Source: Actinomadura luzonensis
GTDB taxonomy: Bacteria > Actinomycetota > Actinomycetes > Streptosporangiales > Streptosporangiaceae
Direction of reading: 5' to 3'
Length of the DNA: 64,000 bases
NCBI RefSeq assembly: GCF_022664455.2
Contig: NZ_JAKRKC020000002.1
Location: 62,001-126,000 of the forward strand
Under the pieces are notes generated by a model. The model was not told the origin of the DNA, did no database searches, and saw nothing but the letters and a program-made list of their open reading frames with translations. How positions within the stretch are numbered: position 1 is the stretch's first letter; each line of letters opens with the position of its first letter. A program made the translations under genes and the position numbers. Below are positions 25,630 through 33,894 of this stretch, one piece after another.

Positions 25630-28600
25630 GCAGGGCCGGCCGGATCGCCAGGATCCCGGTGTGCAGGCCGACGAGCAGGCGTCCCGTCTGCCACAGGCAG
25701 TTCGTCGCGGGCGCGTGCACCGGGACGGTGGTCACGCACGACCGCCTGGCCGGGTCCCAGACCCGGACCGTGTGGTCCTGCCCGGCCGTCGCCAGACGGG
25801 GCCGCCCGTCCTGCTGGAAGGCGCACATGGCGTTGACCCGGCCGGTGTGCCCGGTGAGCGTGACCCCGCTCTCGCGGCCGGCCGTGAGGTCCCACACCTG
25901 GACCGTGTGGTCGTCGCCGGCCGTGGCCAGGTGCAGCCGGCCCTCCATGGTGAAGGCGCACATCGCGCTCACCCCGCCGGTGTGACCGGTGCGCAGCGTG
26001 CGGATCCCCCGGCAGGTCAGCGGGTTCCAGACGATGATGAGCTGGTCGTCGCCCGCGGTGGCCAGGCGCAGCCGGCCGCCCTGCTCGAAGGCGCACATGG
26101 TGCGCACGGCGCCGGTGTGCCCGTCGAGCGAAGCGCCGACCTGGTAGCCGAAGACGGGGTCCCAGATCCGCACCGCGCGGTCCTCGCCCGACGTGGCGAG
26201 GAGCGGCTGCCCGCCGGAGGTGAAGGCGTACACGCCGCTGGCCCCGCCGGTGCTGCCGGTGCGGATCGTCAGCAGCTCGCCCTCCTCGCGCCCGGTCGCC
26301 GCGTCCCACACCCGCACCAGGTGGTCCTCGCCGACGGTGGCCAGGTAGGGCCGCTCCTCGTGGACGAACGCGCACACGGCCCGCGCCTTGTACGACGGGT
26401 GCGTGAGCGGCGCGCCGATCTGGTTGCCGCTGAGGGAGTCCCAGACCCGCAGCCGGCGGTCCTCGCCGACCGTGGCCAGGCGCGGCAGCCCGTCCTGGAC
26501 GAACGCGCTCATCACGCCGGTCCGCCCGCCCAGGCCGGCCGAGGCGCGGTGCACCTGGTAGCCGCTGCCCGGGTCCCAGATCCGCACCGTCCCGTCCTCG
26601 CCGGCGCTCGCCAGGCGCGGCAGCCCGCCCTGGCCGAAGGCGCAGACCGCGTGCACCGGGCCGGTGTGGCCGGTGAGCACGCCGCTGAGCTGCCGGCCCA
26701 CGCTCGCGCCGGCCGCCAGGTGGCCGAGGGACAGGTCCCACGTCTTCACCCGGTGGTCGTCGCCCGCGGCCGCCAGGCGCACGTTCCCGTCCTGCTCGAA
26801 GGCGCAGACGGCGAGCACCGGGCCGGTGTGGCCGGTCAGGGGGAGACCGATCTGCCCGCCGCCGGCGGCGTCCCAGACGCGGACGGTCCAGTCGTCGCCC
26901 GCGGTCGCCAGGCAGGCGCGGCCGTCGAGGGTGACGGCGCAGACGGCGTTCACCCGCCCGGCGTGGCCGGTCAGGGGCGGCAGGAGCGGCCGGCCGGTGA
27001 CCGGGTCCCAGACGCGCACGGCGTGGTCCTCGCCCGCGGTCGCCAGGCGGGGCCGGCCCTCGTGGACGAAGGCGCACATGGCGCTCACCCGCCCGGTGCG
27101 GACGGCGATCGGCTCGCCGGCCCGGCGGCCGGTGACCGGGTCCCACACCCGGATCGTCTGGTCCGCGCCCGCGGTGGCCAGGCGGGGCCGGCCCTCGTCG
27201 GTGAAGGCGCACATCGCACTGACCCGCCCGGTGTGGCCGGCCAGGGGGCCGCCCGCCTGCCCGCCGGTGGCGGGATCCCACAGCCACACCATCCAGTCGC
27301 CGCCGGCCGTGGCCAGGACGGGCCGCCCCCCGGCGGTGCACACGCAGATCGCGCCGACCCGTCCCGGATGGTTGACCGGGTGGCCGACCTGGCGGCCGGT
27401 CGCCGGGTCGAAGATCCGCACGGTGCGGTCGTCGCCGGTGGTGGCCAGGCGCGGCAGGCCGTCCTGGCCGAAGGCGCACACCGCGTGCACCGCGCCCACG
27501 TGGCCGGTGAGCAGGGCCTGGTCCGAGCGCGGCGTGACCGCCGCCCAGCTCGTCCGGTACGGCATGCGGTCGTGCGCCAGCGACGGGTTGTGCCGCAGGG
27601 CGAGACCGGCCAGGGCGTCGGTGGCGCCGAACCGGGCGGCCCGCTCGGCCGGGGAGGCCGTGGCGGCGCCCGGCGTTAGCTGGATCAGCCGGACGACCCT
27701 GGACAGCACCGGGGACAGCACCGGGGACAGCACCGGCGAGAGCCGGGCCGTGGCGGCGTGCGACAGCACCCGGTGCAGGTCCGCGTGCAGCAGGTACGGC
27801 GTCCGGGTCAGCAGGTGCTCCAGCAGCCCGCCCCGGGCCGCGTGGCCGGCCAGCGAGCGGCGCAGGTAGGGATGCAGGTCGCACCAGGAGCCGCGCTCGG
27901 CGAGCGCGGCGAACCGTTCGGTGAGCGCGCGCTCGTCGGCCGCCCGCCCTTCCGCGTCCGGCAGCAGGGCGTCGTCGAGCGCCTGGTGGAAGAGCCGGAA
28001 GGTGGCGCCGCCGGTCTCCAGCAGGAAGTTGGCCGCCGAGGAGCGGGCGAAGGCGGCCAGGCGGCCCTCGTCCACCTCGACGCCGCTGAGCACGGCGATC
28101 GCCGTCCGCCACAGGGCGAGGTCGAAGCCGGGCGCCTCGGCGTAGGCGAGGGCCCGCAGGGCCACGGCGGCGGGGACCGCGCCGACGGCCGCCAGCGGCT
28201 CGACGTAGGCCCGCAGCGCGTCACCCACCTCGGCGGGGAAGGCCAGCGTGTCCGGCGCGACCGGCCGCTCGTCCTGCTCGCCGTGCCGCCGCGCCTGCAG
28301 CCCCGCGATCAGGAAGTTGCGCTCGGCCTGGCGGGCGACCGCGCGGGCCACCGGCAGGGCCACGGCGTCGTCGGCGTACGGGTTGCCGGGCCGCTCCGCG
28401 CCCACGAGCTGCAGGCTGGCCAGCGCGTAGGCGACCAGGTCGTCCAGGGCGAAGTAGGCCGGCCGGTCCAGGTCGACCAGCTCGGCGTCGGGCCCGAACC
28501 GGGCCGGCAGGTCCTCGGCGTCGTCGCGCCGCCGGCAGGCGACGACGACCTGGGCGCCCAGCTCGGCGCACTCCTCCAGCAGCGGCAGCACGATCCGCGA

Positions 28601-29773
28601 CGCGACGAGCCGGGCCTCCGCCGGCGAGCTGGCCTCGTCGAGCGCGTCGATGACGAGGTTGAACCGCGACGGCCGGGCGGCGAAACCCGACCGGGCGGCG
28701 CGCTGCCGGCGGCGGCGTAACGCGACCCGCAGCGCGGGGACGACGTCCTCCACGCCGGTGGGCAGCGTGGCCGCCGCGGCGCGGGCGATCTCGGTGCCCA
28801 CCTCCAGGGCGCTCTTGCCCTTGGCGTGCACCGCGCACGACACCGAGCCGATCGAGGCGCGCACCGCGTCGTCGCCGGCGGGCAGGGCGTCGCGGATGCG
28901 CTCGTCGGCGGTGGTCACGATGCGGCCCAGCACCGCGGACTTGCCCACCCCGGGCGAACCGGTCACCACCAGCACCCGCTTGTCCGGCACCGGCCGGTCC
29001 AGCCAGTCGCGGACGGCGCTCAGCGCGGCCCGGCGGCCCCGGAACCGGTAGCCGCGCTCGCTGTCGTGGGCGACGCCGCGCGCCCGGGGCCGCCAGTGCC
29101 GGCCGCTCTCCGGGTCGCTGGCCAGCCGCCAGCCCCACGAGGCCAGCGCGAGCTGCCCCGCCCGCTCCGGCGACCAGGACTCGGCGAGCACGTTCAGCTT
29201 GTGCTCGGGCAGCAGCAGGTCCGCCTGGTACGCGGTGACCGCCAGCGCCCGGGAGGCGCCGGTGCAGCCGCTGACGACGGCGACCACGGCCTCGTAGGAG
29301 CTGTCCCACACGCCGCCGCCGCTGAAGCCGGGCGCCACGGGATCGGCCTGGTGCGTGGACAGCCGGACGGTCCCGTAGCCCAGCACCTCGTCCACGACGC
29401 CGCCGGTCGCGTCGCCCCAGATCTGCGCGTTCGGGAAGCCGAACGCCCACCAGGAGTGGCCCTTGAGGTCGGCGGGGTCGGGACAGGCCAGCCGGGCCGG
29501 CCACACGCCCGCGGGCACCTCCTCCTCCAGCTCCAGCAGCGCCACGTCGTGCGGCGCCGGCGCCAGATGGACCCGGGCGACCCGGCAGCGGGCCGCCGAC
29601 GCGGTGCCGGCCTTCGGGAAGGCCAGCCACAGCGACCCGTCGCCGGCGGCCACGTGCGCGGCGGTCAGCGCCCGCCGCTGGTCGATCACCACCGCCGCGC
29701 CCAGCGGCGCGTGGTCGTCCGGGCCGCGGTGGACCGCCGCCACCCAGGAGTCGTCGGGCGGCCCGTCGCTCAT
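25619..29773 (-). CDS. Trypsin-like protease / STAND NTPase / WD40 protein (conflict-system effector-sensor)
   Basis: Single 1384-residue protein. Residues 1-200 are a trypsin-fold protease with His40 (TAAHV), Asp76 (HDVALLEL) and Ser151 (GFSGGG). Residues 245-600 are a STAND-type P-loop NTPase with Walker A GSPGVGKS (272-279) and Walker B LVIDALDEA (373-381), followed by a winged-helix-like end (FRLFHQALDDAL). From residue 755 on there are 13 complete and one partial WD40 repeats, enough for two seven-blade propellers. Known members of this architecture are predicted immune or programmed-death switches: the propeller senses, the NTPase oligomerises and the protease executes. There is no signal peptide, so it is cytoplasmic. 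It is coupled by ATGA to the Trypco1-like gene. Confidence 0.88.
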   Translation of the reverse strand: MSDGPPDDSWVAAVHRGPDDHAPLGAAVVIDQRRALTAAHVAAGDGSLWLAFPKAGTASAARCRVARVHLAPAPHDVALLELEEEVPAGVWPARLACPDPADLKGHSWWAFGFPNAQIWGDATGGVVDEVLGYGTVRLSTHQADPVAPGFSGGGVWDSSYEAVVAVVSGCTGASRALAVTAYQADLLLPEHKLNVLAESWSPERAGQLALASWGWRLASDPESGRHWRPRARGVAHDSERGYRFRGRRAALSAVRDWLDRPVPDKRVLVVTGSPGVGKSAVLGRIVTTADERIRDALPAGDDAVRASIGSVSCAVHAKGKSALEVGTEIARAAAATLPTGVEDVVPALRVALRRRRQRAARSGFAARPSRFNLVIDALDEASSPAEARLVASRIVLPLLEECAELGAQVVVACRRRDDAEDLPARFGPDAELVDLDRPAYFALDDLVAYALASLQLVGAERPGNPYADDAVALPVARAVARQAERNFLIAGLQARRHGEQDERPVAPDTLAFPAEVGDALRAYVEPLAAVGAVPAAVALRALAYAEAPGFDLALWRTAIAVLSGVEVDEGRLAAFARSSAANFLLETGGATFRLFHQALDDALLPDAEGRAADERALTERFAALAERGSWCDLHPYLRRSLAGHAARGGLLEHLLTRTPYLLHADLHRVLSHAATARLSPVLSPVLSPVLSRVVRLIQLTPGAATASPAERAARFGATDALAGLALRHNPSLAHDRMPYRTSWAAVTPRSDQALLTGHVGAVHAVCAFGQDGLPRLATTGDDRTVRIFDPATGRQVGHPVNHPGRVGAICVCTAGGRPVLATAGGDWMVWLWDPATGGQAGGPLAGHTGRVSAMCAFTDEGRPRLATAGADQTIRVWDPVTGRRAGEPIAVRTGRVSAMCAFVHEGRPRLATAGEDHAVRVWDPVTGRPLLPPLTGHAGRVNAVCAVTLDGRACLATAGDDWTVRVWDAAGGGQIGLPLTGHTGPVLAVCAFEQDGNVRLAAAGDDHRVKTWDLSLGHLAAGASVGRQLSGVLTGHTGPVHAVCAFGQGGLPRLASAGEDGTVRIWDPGSGYQVHRASAGLGGRTGVMSAFVQDGLPRLATVGEDRRLRVWDSLSGNQIGAPLTHPSYKARAVCAFVHEERPYLATVGEDHLVRVWDAATGREEGELLTIRTGSTGGASGVYAFTSGGQPLLATSGEDRAVRIWDPVFGYQVGASLDGHTGAVRTMCAFEQGGRLRLATAGDDQLIIVWNPLTCRGIRTLRTGHTGGVSAMCAFTMEGRLHLATAGDDHTVQVWDLTAGRESGVTLTGHTGRVNAMCAFQQDGRPRLATAGQDHTVRVWDPARRSCVTTVPVHAPATNCLWQTGRLLVGLHTGILAIRPALLSP
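25630..27511. repeat. 14 WD40 repeat units inside the STAND gene
   Basis: Units of about 126-160 bp encode blades with the shared core GRPRLATAGDDHTVRVWDP and variants. Blades 3, 4, 12 and 13 are especially alike. The two ends are most diverged. High identity among blades with scattered surface changes is typical of rapidly diversifying sensor propellers. Confidence 0.88.
27697..27741. repeat. 12-bp tandem repeat in the STAND gene linker
   Basis: About three to four copies of GGACAGCACCGG, in frame, encode the repeated LSPV units before the WD40 region (residues 678-691). Confidence 0.75.
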
Positions 29774-30108
29774 GGCTTCCCGAGCGGCGGCGTGCCGGCA
29801 GCCGGTGGCGATCCGGGACGCCAGGTGAGCGTGACCTCGAAGTTGCCCTCCGTGGCCGCCTTCGCCACCAGCCAGGTCATCGTGCCGGTCACCTTGATGC
29901 CGAACTTGACCTGGATCTCCGCCGGCGCGGCGGCCCGGGCGCGCTCCAGCACCGCCTGCGCGGCCTCGACCGCCGGGCCGATCGCGTCACGGACCCGCCC
30001 GACGATCTGCTCGGGCCCGGCCGCGGGCCGGTAGCCGGGCGGCGGCTCGATCTCGAACTGCACCGTCGCTCCGCCGTCGACCTGGTAGGTGACCAGTTGA
30101 GAAGTCAT
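29770..30108 (-). CDS. Trypco1-like protein (CU044_2847 family), partner of the protease-STAND protein
   Basis: Protein of 112 residues with a beta-rich N-terminus (QLVTYQVDGGATVQFEIE), a central helix (GRVRDAIGPAVEAAQAVLE) and the conserved end VKFGIKVTG...EGNFEVTLTW. This pattern matches the trypsin-co-occurring domain 1 family, found beside trypsin-like conflict proteins. Its stop overlaps the start of the 1384-residue gene (ATGA), so both are made together. It may be a substrate, inhibitor or activator of the protease. ATG at 30129 is a longer alternative start. A perfect palindrome lies 38 bp upstream. Confidence 0.8.
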   Translation of the reverse strand: MTSQLVTYQVDGGATVQFEIEPPPGYRPAAGPEQIVGRVRDAIGPAVEAAQAVLERARAAAPAEIQVKFGIKVTGTMTWLVAKAATEGNFEVTLTWRPGSPPAAGTPPLGKP

Positions 30109-30145
30109 GCAGCACCGTTCCCGTCCCACGTGCGCGGCCGCCGGC

Positions 30146-30165
30146 AGCGCGATCGGGATCGCGCT
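30146..30165. promoter_or_regulatory. Perfect palindrome upstream of the Trypco1/STAND operon
   Basis: AGCGCGATC (30146-30154) and GATCGCGCT (30157-30165) are exact complements with a 2-bp centre. On the minus strand a possible -10 (GATAAG, 30174-30179) places the transcription start at the palindrome, as expected for a repressor site. No regulator gene is adjacent. Confidence 0.5.
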
Positions 30166-30313
30166 GGGCGGAGCTTATCCCGGCGCCGGGAAGCGGCACC
30201 GGGATATGCGCGAGCGGGTCTGGCCCGGCGCGGCCGGGCGCGGCGGCGCGGCGCTTTTGCGCGGGCGGGGCGGCGCGTAGGAGGATGCGCTCAGCCACAT
30301 CAAGGAGGATGAC

Positions 30314-31087
30314 ATGTCGGTCTTGAGAAGCTTCGTGGACAGCGTACGCAGCGGCGCCATCGAGGTGATCGACCTCACCGCGCCCCTCTCGGCCGACACG
30401 CCGATCCTCCGGCTCCCCGAGCCGTTCGCCAACACCATCCCGTTCCGGCTGGAGGAGATCAGCCGCTACGACGACCGCGGCCCCGCCTGGTACTGGAACG
30501 ACATCCACACCGGCGAGCACACCGGCACCCACTTCGACGCCCCCGTCCACTGGGCCACCGGCCGTGACGGCGAGGACGTCTCCCAGGTGCCCGCCGGCCG
30601 CCTGATCGCGCCCGCCGTCGTGCTCGACCTCGCCGCCGAGGCGTCCAAGGACCCCGACTTCCTCCTCCAGATCGACCACGTCAAGGAGTGGGAGCGCGCC
30701 AACGGGCCGCTGCCCGAGGGCGGCTGGCTGCTCTACCGCACCGGCTGGGACGCCCGCTCCGGCGACCAGGCCGCCTTCCTCAACGCCGACGACAGCGGCC
30801 CGCACACGCCCGGCATCTCCGCCGAGTGCGCCGCCTGGCTCGCCGCCGAGACGCCCGTCATCGGGCTCGGCGTCGAGACCGTCGGCACCGACGCCGGCGC
30901 CGCCCACTCCTTCGACCCGCCCTTCCCCTGCCACTCCTTCCTCCTCGGCGCCGGCAAGTACGGCCTGACCCAGCTCCGCAACCTCGACCGCCTGCCGGTG
31001 ACCGGCGCCGTCGTCGTCGCCCCGCCGCTGCCGATCGTCGGCGGCTCGGGCAGCCCCGTCCGCGTCCTGGCCCTGGTGGAACGGTGA
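30314..31087 (+). CDS. Cyclase-family metal-dependent hydrolase
   Basis: Member of the cyclase/KynB-like superfamily, 257 residues, with the metal motif HTGTHFDAPVH (residues about 68-78). A distal GLGVETVGTD and FDPPFPCHSFLL complete the active site. Related enzymes hydrolyse formylkynurenine or cyclic and amide substrates. AAGGAGG lies just before the ATG. The stop overlaps the GTG of the ThDP enzyme gene, so the two probably act in one pathway; the substrate is not identifiable. Confidence 0.85.
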   Translation: MSVLRSFVDSVRSGAIEVIDLTAPLSADTPILRLPEPFANTIPFRLEEISRYDDRGPAWYWNDIHTGEHTGTHFDAPVHWATGRDGEDVSQVPAGRLIAPAVVLDLAAEASKDPDFLLQIDHVKEWERANGPLPEGGWLLYRTGWDARSGDQAAFLNADDSGPHTPGISAECAAWLAAETPVIGLGVETVGTDAGAAHSFDPPFPCHSFLLGAGKYGLTQLRNLDRLPVTGAVVVAPPLPIVGGSGSPVRVLALVER

Positions 31088-32724
31088 TCGTCGCCGAGGC
31101 CGTGGGCCACGCCCTCGCCGGGTGCGGCGTGCGCACGGTCTTCGGCGTCGTCGGCAGCGGCAACTTCCACGTCACCAACGCCCTGGTCGCGGGCGGGGCG
31201 CGGTTCGTCGCGGCCCGGCACGAGGGCGGCGCGGCCACCATGGCCGACGCCTACGCCCGGATGAGCGGCGAGGTCGGCGTCCTGTCCGTGCACCAGGGGC
31301 CGGGCCTCACCAACGCCGTGACCGGGCTCGCCGAGGCCGCCAAGAGCCGCACGCCGCTCGTCGTCCTCGCGGGCGAGGCCGCCGAGCGCCGCTCCAACTT
31401 CCACATCGACCAGGACGCGCTGGTGCGGGCCGTGGGCGTGGTGCCGATGCGGGTGACGTCGGGGGAGGAGGCCGGGCAGCGGGCGGTCGAGGCGTACCGG
31501 ACGGCGGCCACGGAACGCCGCACGGTCCTGCTGAACCTGCCCCTCGACGTGCAGGCCCAGCCCTGCCCCGGCACTGTCGCCGCTGACGCGCGGACCCCGC
31601 CCCTCTCCGCCGGGACGGACGAGAGCCTGCCCCTCGCCGCCGAGCTGGACGCGCTGGCGGGCCTGCTCGCCGGGTCGTCGCGGCCGGTGTTCGTCGCCGG
31701 CCGGGGCGCCCGCCACGCGCGGCGGGAGCTGGAGGCGCTCGCCGAGCGGACCGGGGCGCTCCTCGCCACCTCGGCCGTCGCCCGCGGCCTGTTCCGGGGC
31801 AGCCCGTGGGACCTCGACGTGTCCGGCGGCTTCGCCACGCCGCTGGCCGCCGAGCTGATCACCGGGGCCGACCTCGTCATCGGCTGGGGCTGCGCGCTCA
31901 CCATGTGGACCACCAGGCACGGCTCGCTCGTCCCCGCCGACGGCCAGGTCGCCCAGGTCGACCTCGATCCCGCCGCCCTCGGCGCGCACATGCCCGTGGA
32001 CCTGGGCGTCACCGGCGACGTGGCCGCCGTCGCCACCGCCCTGGCCGCCCGCGTCCCGGCCGCCGCCGGCTACCGCACGCCCGGCCTCGCCGGGCGGGTC
32101 CGCGCCGAGGGCCGCTGGCGCGACGTCCCGTACGAGGACCGCGGCGCCGGCGGCCGCATCGACCCGCGCACGCTCACCATCGGCCTGGACGACCTCCTGC
32201 CCGCCGAGCGGATCCTGGCCGTCGACAGCGGCAACTTCATGGGCTACCCGTCGATGTTCCTCGACGTGCCCGACGAGAACGGGTTCTGCTTCACCCAGGC
32301 GTTCCAGTCCATCGGCCTCGGCCTGGCCAGCGCGATCGGCGCCGCCGTGGCCCGGCCCGACCGGCTGCCGGTCGCCGCGCTCGGCGACGGCGGGGCGCTC
32401 ATGAGCGCCGCCGAGCTGGAGACCGTCGTCCGGCTCGGGCTGCCGATGGTGGTCGTGATCTACGACGACGAGGCGTACGGGGCGGAGGTCCACCACTTCG
32501 GGCCGCACGGCCACCCGCTGGACACCGTCACCTTCCCGCCCGCCGACCTGGCCGCCATCGCCCGCGGGCACGGCTTCGCCGCCGTGACCGTCACCCAGGA
32601 GGCGGACCTCGCGGGCGTGGCCGACTGGCTCAAGGGGCCGCGCGACCGGCCGCTGCTCGTGCACGCCAAGGTCACGCGGGACCGGGGGGCGTGGTGGCTG
32701 GAGGAGGCGTTCAAGGGCCACTAG
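31084..32724 (+). CDS. Thiamine-diphosphate-dependent enzyme (acetolactate synthase-like)
   Basis: Protein of 546 residues with the three domains of the decarboxylase/acetolactate synthase superfamily. The Pyr domain includes the catalytic Glu region ARHEGGAATMADAYAR. A central nucleotide-binding-like domain follows. The PP domain has the ThDP motif GDGGALMSAAELETVVRLGL and Asp/Asn region YDDEAYGAE. The GTG start overlaps the cyclase stop (GTGA). The reaction (decarboxylation, carboligation or ring cleavage) cannot be fixed, but pairing with a cyclase-family hydrolase is reminiscent of catabolic modules. Confidence 0.87.
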   Translation: MIVAEAVGHALAGCGVRTVFGVVGSGNFHVTNALVAGGARFVAARHEGGAATMADAYARMSGEVGVLSVHQGPGLTNAVTGLAEAAKSRTPLVVLAGEAAERRSNFHIDQDALVRAVGVVPMRVTSGEEAGQRAVEAYRTAATERRTVLLNLPLDVQAQPCPGTVAADARTPPLSAGTDESLPLAAELDALAGLLAGSSRPVFVAGRGARHARRELEALAERTGALLATSAVARGLFRGSPWDLDVSGGFATPLAAELITGADLVIGWGCALTMWTTRHGSLVPADGQVAQVDLDPAALGAHMPVDLGVTGDVAAVATALAARVPAAAGYRTPGLAGRVRAEGRWRDVPYEDRGAGGRIDPRTLTIGLDDLLPAERILAVDSGNFMGYPSMFLDVPDENGFCFTQAFQSIGLGLASAIGAAVARPDRLPVAALGDGGALMSAAELETVVRLGLPMVVVIYDDEAYGAEVHHFGPHGHPLDTVTFPPADLAAIARGHGFAAVTVTQEADLAGVADWLKGPRDRPLLVHAKVTRDRGAWWLEEAFKGH

Positions 32725-32735
32725 GCCGCGTCCGG

Positions 32736-33110
32736 CTAGAGCTTGCGGAAGGTGCGGGCCTCCTCGGCGGCGGCCAGGACGTCCGGCAGCGGCAGGCCGG
32801 CGTCCGCCGCGACCGCCGCCGCCACCGCGCCCTCCACGAACGGCACGTCCGCCAGCACGATCCGGCCCGGCTCCGCCAGCAGCCGGGCGGTCAGCACCGA
32901 GCTGCCGAGGTCGGGCACGATCAGCACGCCGTCGCCCTGCTCCACGCCGCGCACGGCGGCCTCGATCAGGTCGAGGCTGGTCCCCAGCCCGCCGTCCTCC
33001 GTGCCGCCGGCCGCCGCGACCGGCACCTCGGGGCCCGCGATGCCCCGCACCAGCGCCACGACCTCCCGCGCCAGCCCCGCGCTGTGCGACACCAGCACCA
33101 GCCCCACCAT
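32736..33110 (-). CDS. dhaM: Dihydroxyacetone kinase phosphotransfer subunit DhaM (EIIA domain)
   Basis: Protein of 124 residues, the mannose-type EIIA domain of DhaM, with phospho-accepting His in LVLVSHSAGLA near residue 9 and GTSLDLIEAA. It passes phosphate from the PTS (HPr) to the ADP held by DhaL. No fused HPr or EI domain is present. The start ATG at 33108-33110 has a GTG one codon upstream. It is last of dhaK-dhaL-dhaM, after an 88-bp gap. Confidence 0.88.
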   Translation of the reverse strand: MVGLVLVSHSAGLAREVVALVRGIAGPEVPVAAAGGTEDGGLGTSLDLIEAAVRGVEQGDGVLIVPDLGSSVLTARLLAEPGRIVLADVPFVEGAVAAAVAADAGLPLPDVLAAAEEARTFRKL

Positions 33111-33162
33111 CACACCACCCCCGCCCCGCCCGGCCCCGTCCTCATGGACGCCCGCCATCGGC

Positions 33163-33208
33163 CATGCCTTGCCGACTTCTCATGCCTTGCCTGACATTTC
33201 ATGCCTTG
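33163..33208. repeat. Three direct repeats between dhaL and dhaM
   Basis: CATGCCTTG occurs at 33163-33171, 33181-33189 and 33200-33208, spaced 18-19 bp; the last overlaps the dhaL stop region. The role is unknown. Confidence 0.6.
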
Positions 33209-33894
33209 GCCGTCACCGTCGCCAGGGCCGCCATGAACAGGGCCGACGACGCCGCCCCCGGATCCTCGTGCCCGACGCTGCGCTCGCCCAGGTAACTGGC
33301 CCGCCCCTTGCGCGCCTGCATCGGGATCGTGCCCTCCGCCCCTTCGGCGGCCGCCCGCGCCGCCAGCTCGAACGCCTCCCGCGCCCCCACTCCGTCCCGC
33401 AGCGCCAGCGCCAGCGCCCGTGCGGCCGGGACCAGCGCGTCCACCATGGTCTTGTCCCCGAGGGCGGCCTTGCCGAGCCGTTCCAGCGCCACCACCCCCG
33501 CCTCGAACGCCCCCGCGAACCCCGCCAGCGTCACCGGCTCCTCGATCATCCGCCCCATCTGCCGGAACACCGACCCGTACAGCGGCCCCGCCGCGCCGCC
33601 CACCTTGCGGATCAGCGTCGCCCCGGCCACCGCGAACACCTGCGCCGCCGACTCCGGAGGCGTCTCGCCGAGCGCCTTGACGACCTCGGTGAGGCCGCGG
33701 TCCAGGTTCGTGCCGTGGTCGGCGTCGCCGATCGCGGCGTCCAGCGCGGTCAGCCGGTCCCGGTCGCGCCGCACCAGCCTCGCCGCCTCCTCGAACCACG
33801 CCACGAACAGCCCGGCCGCCAGACCGCCCACCGCGCCCTGCCCGCTCTCCGCGCCCGATCCGCTCCCCGCGCTCTCGCCGCTCGTCGTGCCCAT
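33199..33894 (-). CDS. dhaL: Dihydroxyacetone kinase subunit DhaL
   Basis: ADP-binding subunit of the PTS-dependent dihydroxyacetone kinase, 231 residues. It has the Mg/ADP site DAAIGDADHGTNLDRG, KVGGAAGPLYG, GDKTMVDAL and GRASYLGERSVGHEDPGA. It carries a Ser/Gly-rich N-terminal extension of about 25 residues. Its ATG overlaps the dhaK stop by one base (TGATG). Confidence 0.93.
   Translation of the reverse strand: MGTTSGESAGSGSGAESGQGAVGGLAAGLFVAWFEEAARLVRRDRDRLTALDAAIGDADHGTNLDRGLTEVVKALGETPPESAAQVFAVAGATLIRKVGGAAGPLYGSVFRQMGRMIEEPVTLAGFAGAFEAGVVALERLGKAALGDKTMVDALVPAARALALALRDGVGAREAFELAARAAAEGAEGTIPMQARKGRASYLGERSVGHEDPGAASSALFMAALATVTAKA

Noticed and set aside
25630-27511. Repeat array considered as CRISPR
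   Set aside because: Units are about 130 bp, in frame, degenerate and encode WD40 blades; there are no short identical repeats with unique spacers.
33163-33208. CATGCCTTG repeats as an attachment site or regulatory array
   Set aside because: Nine-base copies inside an operon gap, without a partner elsewhere or a mobile gene nearby; kept only as a simple repeat.
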